64,000 bases of DNA from Nemertoderma westbladi (GCA_032718475.1 JAUCBJ010009163.1:62001-126000), one strand, 5' to 3'; positions 24,415 through 38,259 are shown, counted from the stretch's first letter. Translations and numbers: made by a program. The notes: a model not told the origin generated them from the sequence alone.

Positions 24415-25009
24415 GCTGGACAACACAACAGATTAATAACGAAAGTGAAATACTCCTTATTGCCGCAACTAAATCAGATCCTAATTTTACAAATACAGAC
24501 AATTTCCACCTAAAGTAATGTATAGTGCGCTATAGCTAGTAGAACTTTAAGGGCAATATGTTTTAGGGCGTGTGTGTGTGGGTGTGTTACAAATAAAACA
24601 ATTTCGTGTAATTCCTTTACTAGGTTTTAGTGATTTTCTGACTAAGTGATACCGTGCGCTAGCTACTAAAATAAACTAGTCGCGTTTTGTAGAACTTTAT
24701 ACTCACGAATGACGTCAAAGCTCTCTCCTTCCTATCCACAACCCAATGGGCAACCACAGTGTTAGTAACTACACCCGTGATCGGCACTAATACCAGATTC
24801 TGGTTGTAAGATAAGAATAGGGGTTAATCGCTACCGTACGTTAGCTGATCTGGTATACTAATTTAATTCTAGACAGATCAGATTCTAGACAGATTCTAGA
24901 CAGATCAGTACGTGGCAAGGCGCGGTAGGATATTAATAAACCTCCCTAGGCCAAGCAGTGTGCCGGTAGCAGAAATACTCCTTGCCTGATCAAATAGCTA
25001 ACTCCAGAC

Positions 25010-25217
25010 GGGGGGGGGGGGGGGGGGTACTAATGTACGTTCTACAAAGCGAACCGGTACCAAACAGTCATTACTACGAATCACTAAATTATGGAACATA
25101 TGCTGTCCGTACCTAATATGTACTCGCGTACTGACGAATGGCAATAGTTCACACCTGTAGGAAGTACAGGTTAACCCAGGGATTCGTAGGACTTGACAAA
25201 GGGGGGGGGGGGGGGGG
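25010..25217. repeat. G18 and G17 homopolymer tracts
   Basis: G18 at 25010-25027 and G17 at 25201-25217 on the + strand (C tracts in the sense of element 2), in the leader between the post-LTR block and the three-block cassette. Lengths may be inexact because such tracts are error-prone in sequencing. Confidence 0.7.
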
Positions 25218-25430
25218 TTGTCTGGATATAATTATTTGATCCTAAATTTGCGGCGTCCAGTACGGTGTCACGCTTACTCTGATCTATAGGTCTTACGGCG
25301 GGCAAGGGCATCGAACAAAGTCTTACCTTCTCACAAAGCGGGCGCTGCATAGCAAGTGGAGTATTTCGAAGGGGCAAAGGGGGTGCGCGGTCGATCCAAT
25401 GTGGGCGCTAGCGTGTTGTGGACATCCCTT

Positions 25431-25492
25431 CCCTGCGTTGCTTACGGCCTAACGATCTAGGCTGCCATCTCCCTGATGTTCGGCTGTCCCGA
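25431..25492 (-). promoter_or_regulatory. Post-LTR block of element 2
   Basis: The reverse complement aligns with 891-951 in element 1. It lies about 190 bp after the TATA box on the - strand and marks the probable LTR end and primer-binding region. The leader homology continues to about 25220. Confidence 0.5.
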
Positions 25493-25679
25493 AGTTGGAC
25501 CAAAAGAAAACATGTCAGGAATTTGCAGTATATTTACAGTTTTACAAAGGATTTATCAAAACGAAGTTTCAACAAGAAACCGAATTAACTAATTTTACAA
25601 AAGTAAGAGTTTTACAAAGTGGTAAGAAGTGACATAATATAAGGGGGTAGTTGTTGTGTTAACCGAAGGCAAACCGGCC

Positions 25680-25924
25680 CTTTTATACTAGAAATTGCAC
25701 ATGGAAACTAAACAGAATTTTCCACAGCTTCACAATTGAGCAATGAAGTGCTTCGTGCTCTATGATTGGCCCAGCTCATCGTTCAACGCAGTCCGGCCCT
25801 CACACTAATCTGGGACATGGAATCCTAACAGAATTTTCCACTGCCTCACATTTGAGCAATAAGATAAATTATGCCCTATGATTGGCCTGGCTCATCATTC
25901 GCTACGCTGTACGCTTCTCATTGG
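25680..25924 (-). promoter_or_regulatory. LTR-like promoter of element 2: CCAAT boxes and TATA
   Basis: On the - strand CCAAT occurs at 25924-25920, 25885-25881 and 25769-25765, then TATAAAAG at 25687-25680. It mirrors 560-707 of element 1 in order and orientation. An extra CCAAT on the + strand at 25929-25933 makes ATTGGCCTACCAAT nearly symmetrical. Confidence 0.6.
25700..25901 (-). repeat. Diverged tandem duplication (116-bp offset) carrying a CCAAT box
   Basis: Segments 25700-25785 and 25816-25901 share CATGGAA, AACAGAATTTTCCAC, TTGAGCAAT, CTATGATTGGC and GCTCATC in order. Each copy carries one CCAAT box, so duplication increased the number of such boxes in the promoter. Confidence 0.7.
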
Positions 25925-25973
25925 CCTACCAATTAGCACCAAACGAAAATAAATGGCCCCAAAATACAAATTT

Positions 25974-26045
25974 CCCGACTGGGATTCGAACTCGTAACCT
26001 ATGTAATGTAACCAACGCCTTAACCATCTGACCACTACGCCACGA
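25974..26045 (-). pseudogene. tRNA-like module (degenerate) upstream of element 2 promoter
   Basis: On the - strand an A-box-like GGCGTAGTGGTCAGATGG (near 26042-26017) and a B-box-like GAGTTCGAATCCC (25993-25981). Stems are poorly paired, so it is not a working tRNA. Same order and similar distance to the TATA box (about 290 bp) as the module at 413-490 (about 220 bp). Confidence 0.5.
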
Positions 26046-26186
26046 GAGTACCTAAGGGTTTTATGTGTACAAATATGAATAGGCATATTACATTACTGTA
26101 ACTCAATCAAAATACGTCGGATTTTCGAAAGTTTTTACGTTAAAGTTAAACTACAAATGCTATCTTATAGTGAAATAATTCATCAA
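26046..26186. other. Junction between element 2 and satellite array
   Basis: AT-rich, no gene. The satellite begins abruptly at about 26187 at ATTGCGTTGGAACACC; the preceding bases do not match a monomer. The outer LTR end should lie here. Confidence 0.4.
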
Positions 26187-29100
26187 TTGCGTTGGAACAC
26201 CCCCTATCTGTGGCTGTCTGAGAGGAGAGATAAGTAGCCTATCTCCCTGTTAATATTGTTGTGTTCTAGAATATTTATTATAGTTTCATCGTATTGCCAA
26301 TGTGACTAGAGCTGAAGTTGACTCATAATACCTTAATTCACCTCAAATATCTCAGCTATTTCATGAACATAATGAAGTATTAAATCCATGTCAAATTCCT
26401 TGGTATTTTTCTGCAATAATTTATCAAAATACCCTCTGATTTTTTTCAAAAACCATATCAATTTTCATATTTATAACTTCTATCCCACTCAACGAGATAA
26501 AGTATCTTAAATGAAAGTCAAAAGAACAGGTAACACTTACATTTATAGAAGTAATCAGCTGTTATTTGCTTCGTCTTTCCGCTGGAGATGGATGAATTTT
26601 GATTGTGTCAGAGCACCCCTATCTGTGGCTGTCTGAGAGGAGAGATAAGTAGCCTATCTCCCTGTTAATATTGTTGTGTTCTAGAATATTTATTATAGTT
26701 TCATCGTATTGCCAAAGTGACTAGAGCTGAAGTTGACTCATAATACAATAATTCACCTCAAATATCTCAGCTATTTCATGAACATAATGAAAAGTATTAA
26801 AGCCATGTCAAATTCCTTGGTATTTTTCTGCAATAATTTATCAAAATATCCTCTGATTTTTTTCAAAAACCATATCAATTTTCATATTTATAACTTCTAT
26901 CCCACTCAACGAGATAAAGTATCTTAAATGAAAGTCAAAAGAACAGGTAACACTTACATTTATAGAAGTAATCACTGTTATTTGCTACGTCTTTCCGCTG
27001 GAGATGGATGAATTTTGATTGCGTTGGAACACCCCCTATCTGTGGCTTTCTGAGTGGAGAGATAAGTATCCTATCCCCTATTAATATTGTTGTGTTCTAG
27101 AATATTTTTTATAGTTTCATCGTATTGCCAAAGTGACTAGAGCTGAAGTTAACTCATAATACAATAATTCACCTCCAATATCTCAGCTATTTCATGAACA
27201 TAATGAAGTATTAAAGCCATGTCAAAATAATTGGTGTTTTTCTGCAATAATTTATCAAAATATCCTCTGATTCTTTACTATAACCATATCGATTTTAATA
27301 TTTATAACTTCTAACCCACTCCACGAGATAGATAATCTTAAATGAAAATCAAAAGAACAGGTAACACTTACATTTATAGAAGTAATCAGCTGTTATTTGC
27401 TACGTCTTTCCGCTGAAGATGAATGAATTTTGATTGTGTCAGAAAACCCCCTATCTGTGGTTGTATGAGTTGAGAGATAAGTAGCCTATCTCCCTATTAA
27501 TATTGTTGTGTTCTAGAATATTTATTATAGTTTCATCGCATTGCTAAAGTGGCTGGAGCTAAAGTTATTATGTAATGCAATAATTCACCTCAAATATCTC
27601 AGCTATTTCATGATCATAATGAAGTATTAAATCCTTGTCAAAATCCTTGGTATTTTTCTGCAATAATTTATCAAAATATCCTCTGATTTTTTTCAAAAAC
27701 CATATCAATTTTCATATTTATAACTTCTATCCCACTCCACGAGATAAAGAATCTTAAATGAAAGTTAAAAGAACAGGTAACACTTACATTTATAGATGTA
27801 ATCAGCTGTTATTTGCTACGTCTTTCCGCTGGAGATGGATGAATTTTGATTGTGTCAGAACACCCCCTATCTGTGGCTGTCTGAGTTGAGAAATAAGTAG
27901 CCTATCTCCCTATTAATATTGTTGTGTTCTAGAATATTTATTATAGTTTCATCGTATTGCTAAAGTGGCTGGAGCTAAAGTTATTATGTAATGCAATAAT
28001 TCACCTCAAATATCTCAGCTATTTCATGAACATAATGAAGTATTAAAGCCATGTCAAATTCCTTGGTATTTTTCTGCAATAATTTATCAAAATATCCTCT
28101 GATTTTTTACAAAAATCATATCGATTTTCATATTTATAACTTCTATCCCACTCCACGAGATAGAGAATCTTAAATGAACGTCAAAAGAACAGGTAACACT
28201 TACATTTATAGAAGTAATCAGCTGTTATTTGCTTCGTCTTTCCGCTGGAGATGGATGAATTTTGATTGCGTTGGAACACCCCCTATCTGTGGCTTTCTGA
28301 GTGGAGAGATAAGTATCCTATCTCCCTATTAATATTGTTGTGTTCTAGAATATTTTTTATAGTTTCATCGTATTGCCAAAGTGACTAGAGCTGAAGTTAA
28401 CTCATAATACAATAATTCACCTCAAATATCTCAGCTATTTCATGAACATAATGAAGTATTAAAGCCATGTCAAAATCCTTGGTATTTTTCTGCAATAATT
28501 TATCAAAATATCCTCTGATTTTTTTCAAAAACCACATCGATTTTCTTATTTATAACTTCTATCCCACTCCACGAGATAGAGAATCTTAAATGAACGTCAA
28601 AAGAACAGGTAACACTTACATTTATAGAAGTAATCAGCTGTTATTTGCTACGTCTTTCCGCTGGAGATGGATGAATTTTGATTGCGTTGGAACACCCCCT
28701 ATCTGTGGCTTTCTGAGTGGAGAGATAAGTATCCTATCTCCCTATTAATATTGTTGTGTTCTAGAATATTTTTTATAGTTTCATCGTATTGCCAAAGTGA
28801 CTAGAGCTGAAGTTGTCTCATAATACAATAATTCACCTCAAATATCTCAGCTATTTCATGAACATAATGAAGTATTAAATCCATGTCAAAATCCTTGGTA
28901 TTTTTCTGCAATAATTTATCAAAATATCCTCTGATTTTTTTCAAAAACCATATCAATTTTCATATTTATAACTTCTATCCCACTCCACGAGATAGAGAAT
29001 CTTAAATGAACGTCAAAAGAACAGGTAACACTTACATTTATAGAAGTAATCAGCTGTTATTTGCTACGTCTTTCCGCTGGAGATGGATGAATTTTGATTG

Positions 29101-32100
29101 CGTTGGAACACCCCCTATCTGTGGCTTGTCTGAGTGGAGAGATAAGTAGCCTATCTCCCTATTAATATTGTTGTGTTCTAGAATATTTATTATAGTTTCA
29201 TCGTATTGCCAAAGTGACTAGAGCTGAAGTTAACTCATAATACAATAATTCACCTCAAATATCTCAGCTATTTCATGAACATAATGAAGTATTAAAGCCA
29301 TGTCAAAATCCTTGGTATTTTTCTGCAATAATTTATCAAAATATCCTCTGATTTTTTTCAAAAACCATATCGATTTTCATATTTATAACTTCTAACCCAC
29401 TCCACGAGATAGATAATCTTAAATGAAAGTCAAAAGAACAGGTAACACTTACATTTATAGAAGTAATCAGCTGTTATTTGCTACGTCTTTCCGCTGGAGA
29501 TGAATGAATTTTGATTGTGTCAGAACACCCCCTATCTGTGGTTGTCTGAGTTGAGAGATAAGTAGCCTATCTCCCTATTAATATTGTTGTGTTCTAGAAT
29601 ATTTATTATAGTTTCATCGCATTGCTAAAGTGGCTGGAGCTAAAGTTATTATGTAATGCAATAATTCACCTCAAATATCTCAGCTATTTCATGAACATAA
29701 TGAAGTATTAAATCCATGTCAAAATCCTTGGTATTTTTCTGCAATAATTTATCAAAATATCCTCTGATTTTTTTCAAAAACCATATCAATTTTCATATTT
29801 ATAACTTCTATCCCACTCCACGAGATAGAGAATCTTAAATGAACGTCAAAAGAACAGGTAACACTTACATTTATAGCAGTAATCAGCTGTTATTTGCTAC
29901 GTCTTTCCGCTGGAGATGGATGAATTTTGATTGCGTTGGAACACCCCCTATCTGTGGCTTTCTGAGTGGAGAGATAAGTATCCTATCTCCCTATTAATAT
30001 TGTTGTGTTCTAGAATATTTTTTATAGTTTCATCGTATTGCCAAAGTGACTAGAGCTGAAGTTAACTCATAATACAATAATTCACCTCAAATATCTCAGC
30101 TATTTCATGAACATAATGAAGTATTAAAGCCATGTCAAAATCCTTGGTGTTTTTCTGCAATAATTTATCAAAATATCCTCTGATTTTTTTCAAAAACCAC
30201 ATCGATTTTCTTATTTATAACTTCTATCCCACTCCACGAGATAGAGAATCTTAAATGAACGTCAAAAGAACAGGTAACACTTACATTTATAGAAGTAATC
30301 AGCTGTTATTTGCTACGTCTTTCCGCTGGAGATGGATGAATTTTGATTGCGTTGGAACACCCCCTATCTGTGGCTTTCTGAGTGGAGAGATAAGTATCCT
30401 ATCTCCCTATTAATATTGTTGTGTTCTAGAATATTTATTATAGTTTCATCGTATTGCCAAAGTGACTAGAGCTGAAGTTGACTCATAATACAATAATTCA
30501 CCTCAAATATCTCAGCTATTTCATGAACATATTGAAGTATTAAATCCATGTCAAAATCCTTGGTATTTTTCTGCAATAATTTATCAAAATATCCTCTGAT
30601 TTTTTTCAAAAACCATATCAATTTTCATATTTATAACTTCTATCCCACTCCACGAGATAGAGAATCTTAAATGAACGTCAAAAGAACAGGTAACACTTAC
30701 ATTTATAGAAGTAATCAGCTGTTATTTGCTATGTCTTTCCGCTGGAGATGGATGAATTTTGATTGCGTTGGAACACCCCCTATCTGTGGCTTTCTGAGTG
30801 GAGAGATAAGTATCCTATCTCCCTATTAATATTGTTGTGTTCTAGAATATTTTTTATAGTTTCATCGTATTGCCAAAGTGACTAGAGCTGAAGTTAACTC
30901 ATAATACAATAATTCACCTCAAATATCTCAGCTATTTCATGAACATAATGAAGTATTAAATCCATGTCAAAATCCTTGGTATTTTTCTGCAATAATTTAT
31001 CAAAATATCCTCTGATGTTTTTCAAAAACCATATCAATTTTCATATTTATAACTTCTATCCCACTCCACGAGATAGAGAATCTTAAATGAACGTCAAAAG
31101 AACAGGTAACACTTACATTTATAGAAGTAATCAGCTGTTATTTGCTACGTCTTTCCGCTGGAGATAGATGAATTTTGATTGCGTTGGAACACCCCCTATC
31201 TGTGGCTTTCTGAGTGGAGAGATAAGTATCCTATCTCCCTATTAATATTGTTGTGTTCTAGAATATTTATTATAGTTTTATCGTATTGCCAAAGTGACTA
31301 GAGCTGAAGTTGACTCATAATACAATAATTCACCTCAAATATCTCAGCTATTTCATGAACATAATGAAGTATTAAAGCCATGTCAAAATCATTGGTGTTT
31401 TTCTGCAATAATTTATCAAAATATCCTCTGATTTTTTTCAAAAACCATATCAATTTTCATATTTATAACTTCTATCCCACTCCACGAGATAGAGAATCTT
31501 AAATGAACGTCAAAAGAACAGGTAACACTTACATTTATAGCAGTAATCAGATGTTATTTGCTACGTCTTTCCGCTGGAGATGGATGAATTTTGATTGCGT
31601 TGGAACACCCCCTATCTGTAGCTGTCTGAGTGGAGAGATAAGTAGCCTATCTCCCTGTTAATATTGTTATGTTCTAGAATATTTATTATAGTTTCATCGT
31701 ATTGCCAAAGTGACTAGAGCTGAAGTTGACTCATAATACAATAATTCACCTCAAATATCTCAGCTATTTCATGAACATAATGAAGTATTAAAGCCATGTC
31801 AAAATCATTGGTGTTTTTCTGCAATAATTTATCAAAATATCCCCGATTTTTTTCAAAAACCACATCGATTTTCTTATTTATAACTTCTATCCCACTCCAC
31901 GAGATAGAGAATCTTAAATGAACGTCAAAAGAACAGGTAACACTTACATTTATAGCAGTAATCAGCTGTTATTTGCTACGTCTTTCCGCTGGAGATGGAT
32001 GAATTTTGATTGCGTTGGAACACCCCCTATCTGTGGCTGTCTGAGAGGAGAGATAAGTAGCCTATCTCCCTGTTAATATTGTTGTGTTCTAGAATATTTA

Positions 32101-32669
32101 TTATAGTTTCATCGTATTGCCAAAGTGACTAGAGCTGAAGTTGACTCATAATACAATAATTCACCTCAAATATCTCAGCTATTTCATGAACATATTGAAG
32201 TATTAAATCCATGTCAAAATCATTGGTATTTTTCTGCAATAATTTATCAAAATATCCTCTGATTTTTTTCAAAAACCATATCAATTTTCATATTTATAAC
32301 TTCTATCCCACTCCACGAGATAGAGAATCTTAAATGAACGTCAAAAGAACAGGTAACACTTACATTTATAGAAGTAATCAGCTGTTATTTGCTACGTCTT
32401 TCCGCTGGAGATGGATGAATTTTGATTGCGTTGGAACACCCCCTATCTGTGGCTTTCTGAGTGGAGAGATAAGTATCCTATCTCCCTATTAATATTGTTG
32501 TGTTCTAGAATATTTTTTATAGTTTCATCGTATTGCCAAAGTGACTAGAGCTGAAGTTAACCCATAATACAATAATTCACCTCAAATATCTCAGCTATTT
32601 CATGAACATAATGAAGTATTAAAGCCATGTCAAAATCATTGGTGTTTTTCTGCAATAATTTATCAAAAT

Positions 32670-35600
32670 ATCCCCGATTTTTTTCAAAAACCACATCGAT
32701 TTTCTTATTTATAACTTCTATCCCACTCCACGAGATAGAGAATCTTAAATGAACGTCAAAAGAACAGGTAACACTTACATTTATAGCAGTAATCAGCTGT
32801 TATTTGCTACGTCTTTCCGCTGGAGATGGATGAATTTTGATTGCGTTGGAACACCCCCTATCTGTGGCTGTCTGAGAGGAGAGATAAGTAGCCTATCTCC
32901 CTGTTAAAATTGTTGTGTTCTAGAATATTTATTATAGTTTCATCGTATTGCCAAAGTGACTAGAGCTGAAGTTGACTCATAATACAATAATTCACCTCAA
33001 ATATCTCAGCTATTTCATGAACATAATGAAGTATTAAATCCATGTCAAATTCCTTGGTATTTTTCTGCAATAATTTATCAAAATATCCTCTGATTTTTTT
33101 CAAAAACCATATCAATTTTCATATTTATAACTTCTATCCCACTAAACGAGATAAAGTATCTTAAATGAAAGTCAAAAGAACAGGTTACACTTACATTTAT
33201 AGAAGTAATCAGCTGTTATTTGCTTTGTCTTTCCGCTGGAGATGGATGAATTTTGATTGTGTCAGAACACCCCTATCTGTGGCTGTTTGAGTTGAGAGAT
33301 AAGTAGCCTATCTCCCTATTAATATTGTTGTGTTCTAGAATATTTTTTATAGTTTCATCGTATTGCCAAAGTGACTAGAGCTGAAGTTAACTCATAATAC
33401 AATAATTCACCTCAAATATCGCAGCTATTTCATGAACATAATGAAGTATTAAAGCCATGTCAAAATCATTGGTATTTTTCTGCAATAATTTATCAAAATA
33501 TCCTCTGATTTTTTTCAAAAACCACATCGATTTTCTTATTTATAACTTCTATCCCACTCCACGAGATAGAGAATCTTAAATGAACGTCAAAAGAACAGGT
33601 AACACTTACATTTATAGCAGTAATCAGCTGTTATTTGCTACGTCTTTCCGCTGGAGATGGATGGATTTTGATTGCGTTGGAACACCCCCTATCTGTGGCT
33701 GTCTGAGTGGAGAGGTAAGTAGCCTATCTCCCTAGTTAATATTGTTGTGTTCTAGAATATTTATTATAGTTTCATCGTATTGCCAAAGTGACTAGAGCTG
33801 AAGTTGACTCATAATACAATAATTCACCTCAAATATCTCAGCTATTTCATGAACATAATGAAGTATTAAATCCATGTCAAATTCCTTGGTATTTTTCTGC
33901 AATAATTTATCAAAATATCCTCTGATTTTTTTCAAAAACCATATCAATTTTCATATTTATAACTTCTATCCCACTCCACGAGATAGAGAATCTTAAATGA
34001 ACGTCAAAAGAACAGGTAACACTTACATTTATAGCAGTAATCAGCTGTTATTTGCTACGTCTTTCCGCTGGAGATGGATGAATTTTGATTGCGTTGGAAC
34101 ACCCCCTATCTGTAGCTGTCTGAGTGGAGAGATAAGTAGCCTATCTCCCTGTTAATATTGTTATGTTCTAGAATATTTATTATAGTTTCATCGTATTGCC
34201 AAAGTGACTAGAGCTGAAGTTGACTCATAATACAATAATTCACCTCAAATATCTCAGCTATTTCATGAACATAATGAAGTATTAAATCCATGTCAAAATC
34301 CTTGGTATTTTTCTGCAATAATTTATCAAAATATCCTCTGATTTTTTTCAAAAACCATATCAATTTTCATATTTATAACTTCTATCCCACTCCACGAGAT
34401 AGAGAATCTTAAATGAACGTCAAAAGAACAGGTAACACTTACATTTATAGAAGTAATCAGCTGTTATTTGCTACGTCTTTCCGCTGGAGATGGATGAATT
34501 TTGATTGCGTTGGAACACCCCCTATCTGTGGCTTTCTGAGTGGAGAGATAAGTATCCTATCTCCCTATTAATATTGTTGTGTTCTAGAATATTTTTTATA
34601 GTTTCATCGTATTGCCAAAGTGACTAGAGCTGAAGTTAACTCATAATACAATAATTCACCTCAAATATCTGAGCTATTTCATGAACATAATGAAGTATTA
34701 AAGCCATGTCAAAATCATTGGTGTTTTTCTGCAATAATTTATCAAAATATCCCCGATTTTTTTCAAAAACCACATCGATTTTCTTATTTATAACTTCTAT
34801 CCCACTCCACGAGATAGAGAATCTTAAATGAACGTCAAAAGAACAGGTAACACTTACATTTATAGCAGTAATCAGCTGTTATTTGCTACGTCTTTCCGCT
34901 GGAGATGGATGAATTTTGATTGCGTTGGAACACCCCCTATCTGTAGCTGTCTGAGTGGAGAGATAAGTAGCCTATCTCCCTGTTAATATTGTTATGTTCT
35001 AGAATATTTATTATAGTTTCATCGTATTGCCAAAGTGACTAGAGCTGAAGTTGACTCATAATACAATAATTCACCTCAAATATCTCAGCTATTTCATGAA
35101 CATAATGAAGTATTAAATCCATGTCAAAATCCTTGGTATTTTTCTGCAATAATTTATCAAAATATCCTCTGATTTTTTTCAAAAACCATATCAATTTTCA
35201 TATTTATAACTTCTATCCCACTCCACGAGATAGAGAATCTTAAATGAACGTCAAAAGAACAGGTAACACTTACATTTATAGAAGTAATCAGCTGTTATTT
35301 GCTACGTCTTTCCGCTGGAGATGGATGAATTTTGATTGCGTTGGAACACCCCCTATCTGTGGCTTTCTGAGTGGAGAGATAAGTATCCTATCTCCCTATT
35401 AATATTGTTGTGTTCTAGAATATTTTTTATAGTTTCATCGTATTGCCAAAGTGACTAGAGCTGAAGTTAACTCATAATACAATAATTCACCTCAAATATC
35501 TGAGCTATTTAATGAACATAATGAAGTATTAAAGCCATGTCAAAATCATTGGTGTTTTTCTGCAATAATTTATCAAAATATCCCCGATTTTTTTCAAAAA

Positions 35601-37360
35601 CCACATCGATTTTCTTATTTATAACTTCTATCCCACTCCACGAGATAGAGAATCTTAAATGAACGTCAAAAGAACAGGTAACACTTACATTTATAGCAGT
35701 AATCAGCTGTTATTTGCTACGTCTTTCCGCTGGAGATGGATGAATTTTGATTGCGTTGGAACACCCCCTATCTGTGGCTGTCTGAGAGGAGAGATAAGTA
35801 GCCTATCTCCCTGTTAAAATTGTTGTGTTCTAGAATATTTATTATAGTTTCATCGTATTGCCAAAGTGACTAGAGCTGAAGTTGACTCATAATACAATAA
35901 TTCACCTCAAATATCTCAGCTATTTCATGAACATAATGAAGTATTAAATCCATGTCAAATTCCTTGGTATTTTTCTGCAATAATTTATCAAAATATCCTC
36001 TGATTTTTTTCAAAAACCATATCAATTTTCATATTTATAACTTCTATCCCACTAAACGAGATAAAGTATCTTAAATGAAAGTCAAAAGAACAGGTTACAC
36101 TTACATTTATAGAAGTAATCAGCTGTTATTTGCTTTGTCTTTCCGCTGGAGATGGATGAATTTTGATTGTGTCAGAACACCCCTATCTGTGGCTGTTTGA
36201 GTTGAGAGATAAGTAGCCTATCTCCCTATTAATATTGTTGTGTTCTAGAATATTTTTTATAGTTTCATCGTATTGCCAAAGTGACTAGAGCTGAAGTTAA
36301 CTCATAATACAATAATTCACCTCAAATATCGCAGCTATTTCATGAACATAATGAAGTATTAAAGCCATGTCAAAATCATTGGTATTTTTCTGCAATAATT
36401 TATCAAAATATCCTCTGATTTTTTTCAAAAACCACATCGATTTTCTTATTTATAACTTCTATCCCACTCCACGAGATAGAGAATCTTAAATGAACGTCAA
36501 AAGAACAGGTAACACTTACATTTATAGCAGTAATCAGCTGTTATTTGCTACGTCTTTCCGCTGGAGATGGATGGATTTTGATTGCGTTGGAACACCCCCT
36601 ATCTGTGGCTGTCTGAGTGGAGAGGTAAGTAGCCTATCTCCCAGTTAATATTGTTGTGTTCTAGAATATTTATTATAGTTTCATCGTATTGCCAAAGTGA
36701 CTAGAGCTGAAGTTGACTCATAATACAATAATTCACCTCAAATATCTCAGCTATTTCATGAACATAATGAAGTATTAAATCCATGTCAAATTCCTTGGTA
36801 TTTTTCTGCAATAATTTATCAAAATATCCTCTGATTTTTTTCAAAAACCATATCAATTTTCATATTTATAACTTTTATCCCACTCCACGAGATAGAGAAT
36901 CTTAAATGAACGTCAAAAGAACAGGTAACACTTACATTTATAGCAGTAATCAGCTGTTATTTGCTACGTCTTTCCGCTGGAGATGGATGAATTTTGATTG
37001 CGTTGGAACACCCCCTATCTGTAGCTGTCTGAGTGGAGAGATAAGTAGCCTATCTCCCTGTTAATATTGTTATGTTCTAGAATATTTATTATAGTTTCAT
37101 CGTATTGCCAAAGTGACTAGAGCTGAAGTTGACTCATAATACAATAATTCACCTCAAATATCTCAGCTATTTCATGAACATAATGAAGTATTAAATCCAT
37201 GTCAAAATCCTTGGTATTTTTCTGCAATAATTTATCAAAATATCCTCTGATTTTTTTCAAAAACCATATCAATTTTCATATTTATAACTTCTATCCCACT
37301 CCACGAGATAGAGAATCTTAAATGAACGTCAAAAGAACAGGTAACACTTACATTTATAGA
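32670..37360. repeat. Higher-order repeat: seven-monomer unit duplicated at 2910 bp
   Basis: Private variants recur with a 2910-bp offset: CTGTTAAAATTG (about 32905 and 35815), CACTAAACGAG (33140 and 36050), ACAGGTTACAC (33181 and 36091), ATATCGCAGC (33417 and 36327), GATGGATGGATT (33656 and 36567) and GAGAGGTAAGT (33711 and 36621). This shows a recent duplication of seven monomers within the array. Confidence 0.85.
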
Positions 37361-38259
37361 AGTAATCAGCTGTTATTTGCTACGTCTTTCCGCTGGAGAT
37401 AGATGAATTTTGATTGCGTTGGAACACCCCCTATCTGTGGCTTTCTGAGTGGAGAGATAAGTATCCTATCTCCCTATTAATATTGTTGTGTTCTAGAATA
37501 TTTATTATAGTTTCATCGTATTGCCAAAGTGACTAGAGCTGAAGTTGACTCATAATACAATAATTCACCTCAAATATCTCAGCTATTTCATGAACATAAT
37601 GAAGTATTAAAGCCATGTCAAAATCATTGGTGTTTTTCTGCAATAATTTATCAAAATATCCTCTGATTTTTTTCAAAAACCACATCGATTTTTTTATTTA
37701 TAACTTCTATCCCACTCCACGAGATAGAGAATCTTAAATGAACGTCAAAAGAACAGGTAACACTTACATTTATAGCAGTAATCAGCTGTTATTTGCTACG
37801 TCTTTCCGCTGGAGATGGATGAATTTTGATTGCGTTGGAACACCCCCTAACTGTGGCTGTCTGAGTGGAGAGATAAGTAGCCTATCTCCCTGTTAATATT
37901 GTTGTGTTCTAGAATATTTATAATAGTTTCATCGTATTGCCAAAGTGACTAGAGCTGAAGTTGACTCATAATACAATAATTCACCTCAAATATCTCAGCT
38001 ATTTCATGAACATAATGAAGTATTAAATCCATGTCAAATTCCTTGGTATTTTTCTGCAATAATTTATCAAAATATCCTCTGATTTTTTTCAAAAACCATA
38101 TCAATTTTCATATTTATAACTTCTATCCCACTCCACGAGATAGATAATCTTAAATGAACGTCAAAAGAACAGGTAACACTTACATTTATAGCAGTAATCA
38201 GCTGTTATTTGCTACGTCTTTCCGCTGGAGATGGATGAATTTTGATTGCGTTGGAACAC

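Larger units (their letters stand above)
14037..26100 (-). mobile_element. Element 2: BEL/Pao-type LTR retroelement, gag-pol nearly complete but disrupted
   Basis: Read on the - strand: tRNA-like module, CCAAT/TATA promoter, leader of about 2.5 kb, then gag-pol from ATG at 22905 to the stop at 14037. The reading frame is interrupted by TGA 22765-22767, TAA 19951-19953, TGA 18304-18306 and frameshifts near 18000 and 16000. All core motifs (DUF1759-like Gag, CCHC, DSA protease, YVDD, RNase H, H2C2, D,D,E, DUF5641-like tail) remain. At roughly 2950 codons it is long for the family because of a coiled-coil Gag arm and a Ser-Pro-Asp repeat linker. The right boundary is approximate; no 3' LTR was found. 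Confidence 0.8.

Noticed and set aside
413-26045. Functional tRNA genes at 413-490 and 25974-26045
   Set aside because: A- and B-box words are present but acceptor, anticodon and T stems do not pair.
26733-26927. ORF inside a satellite monomer, and ORFs spanning the N gap (49386-49667)
   Set aside because: The first is open in one diverged edge monomer only; the others are artefacts of reading through N.
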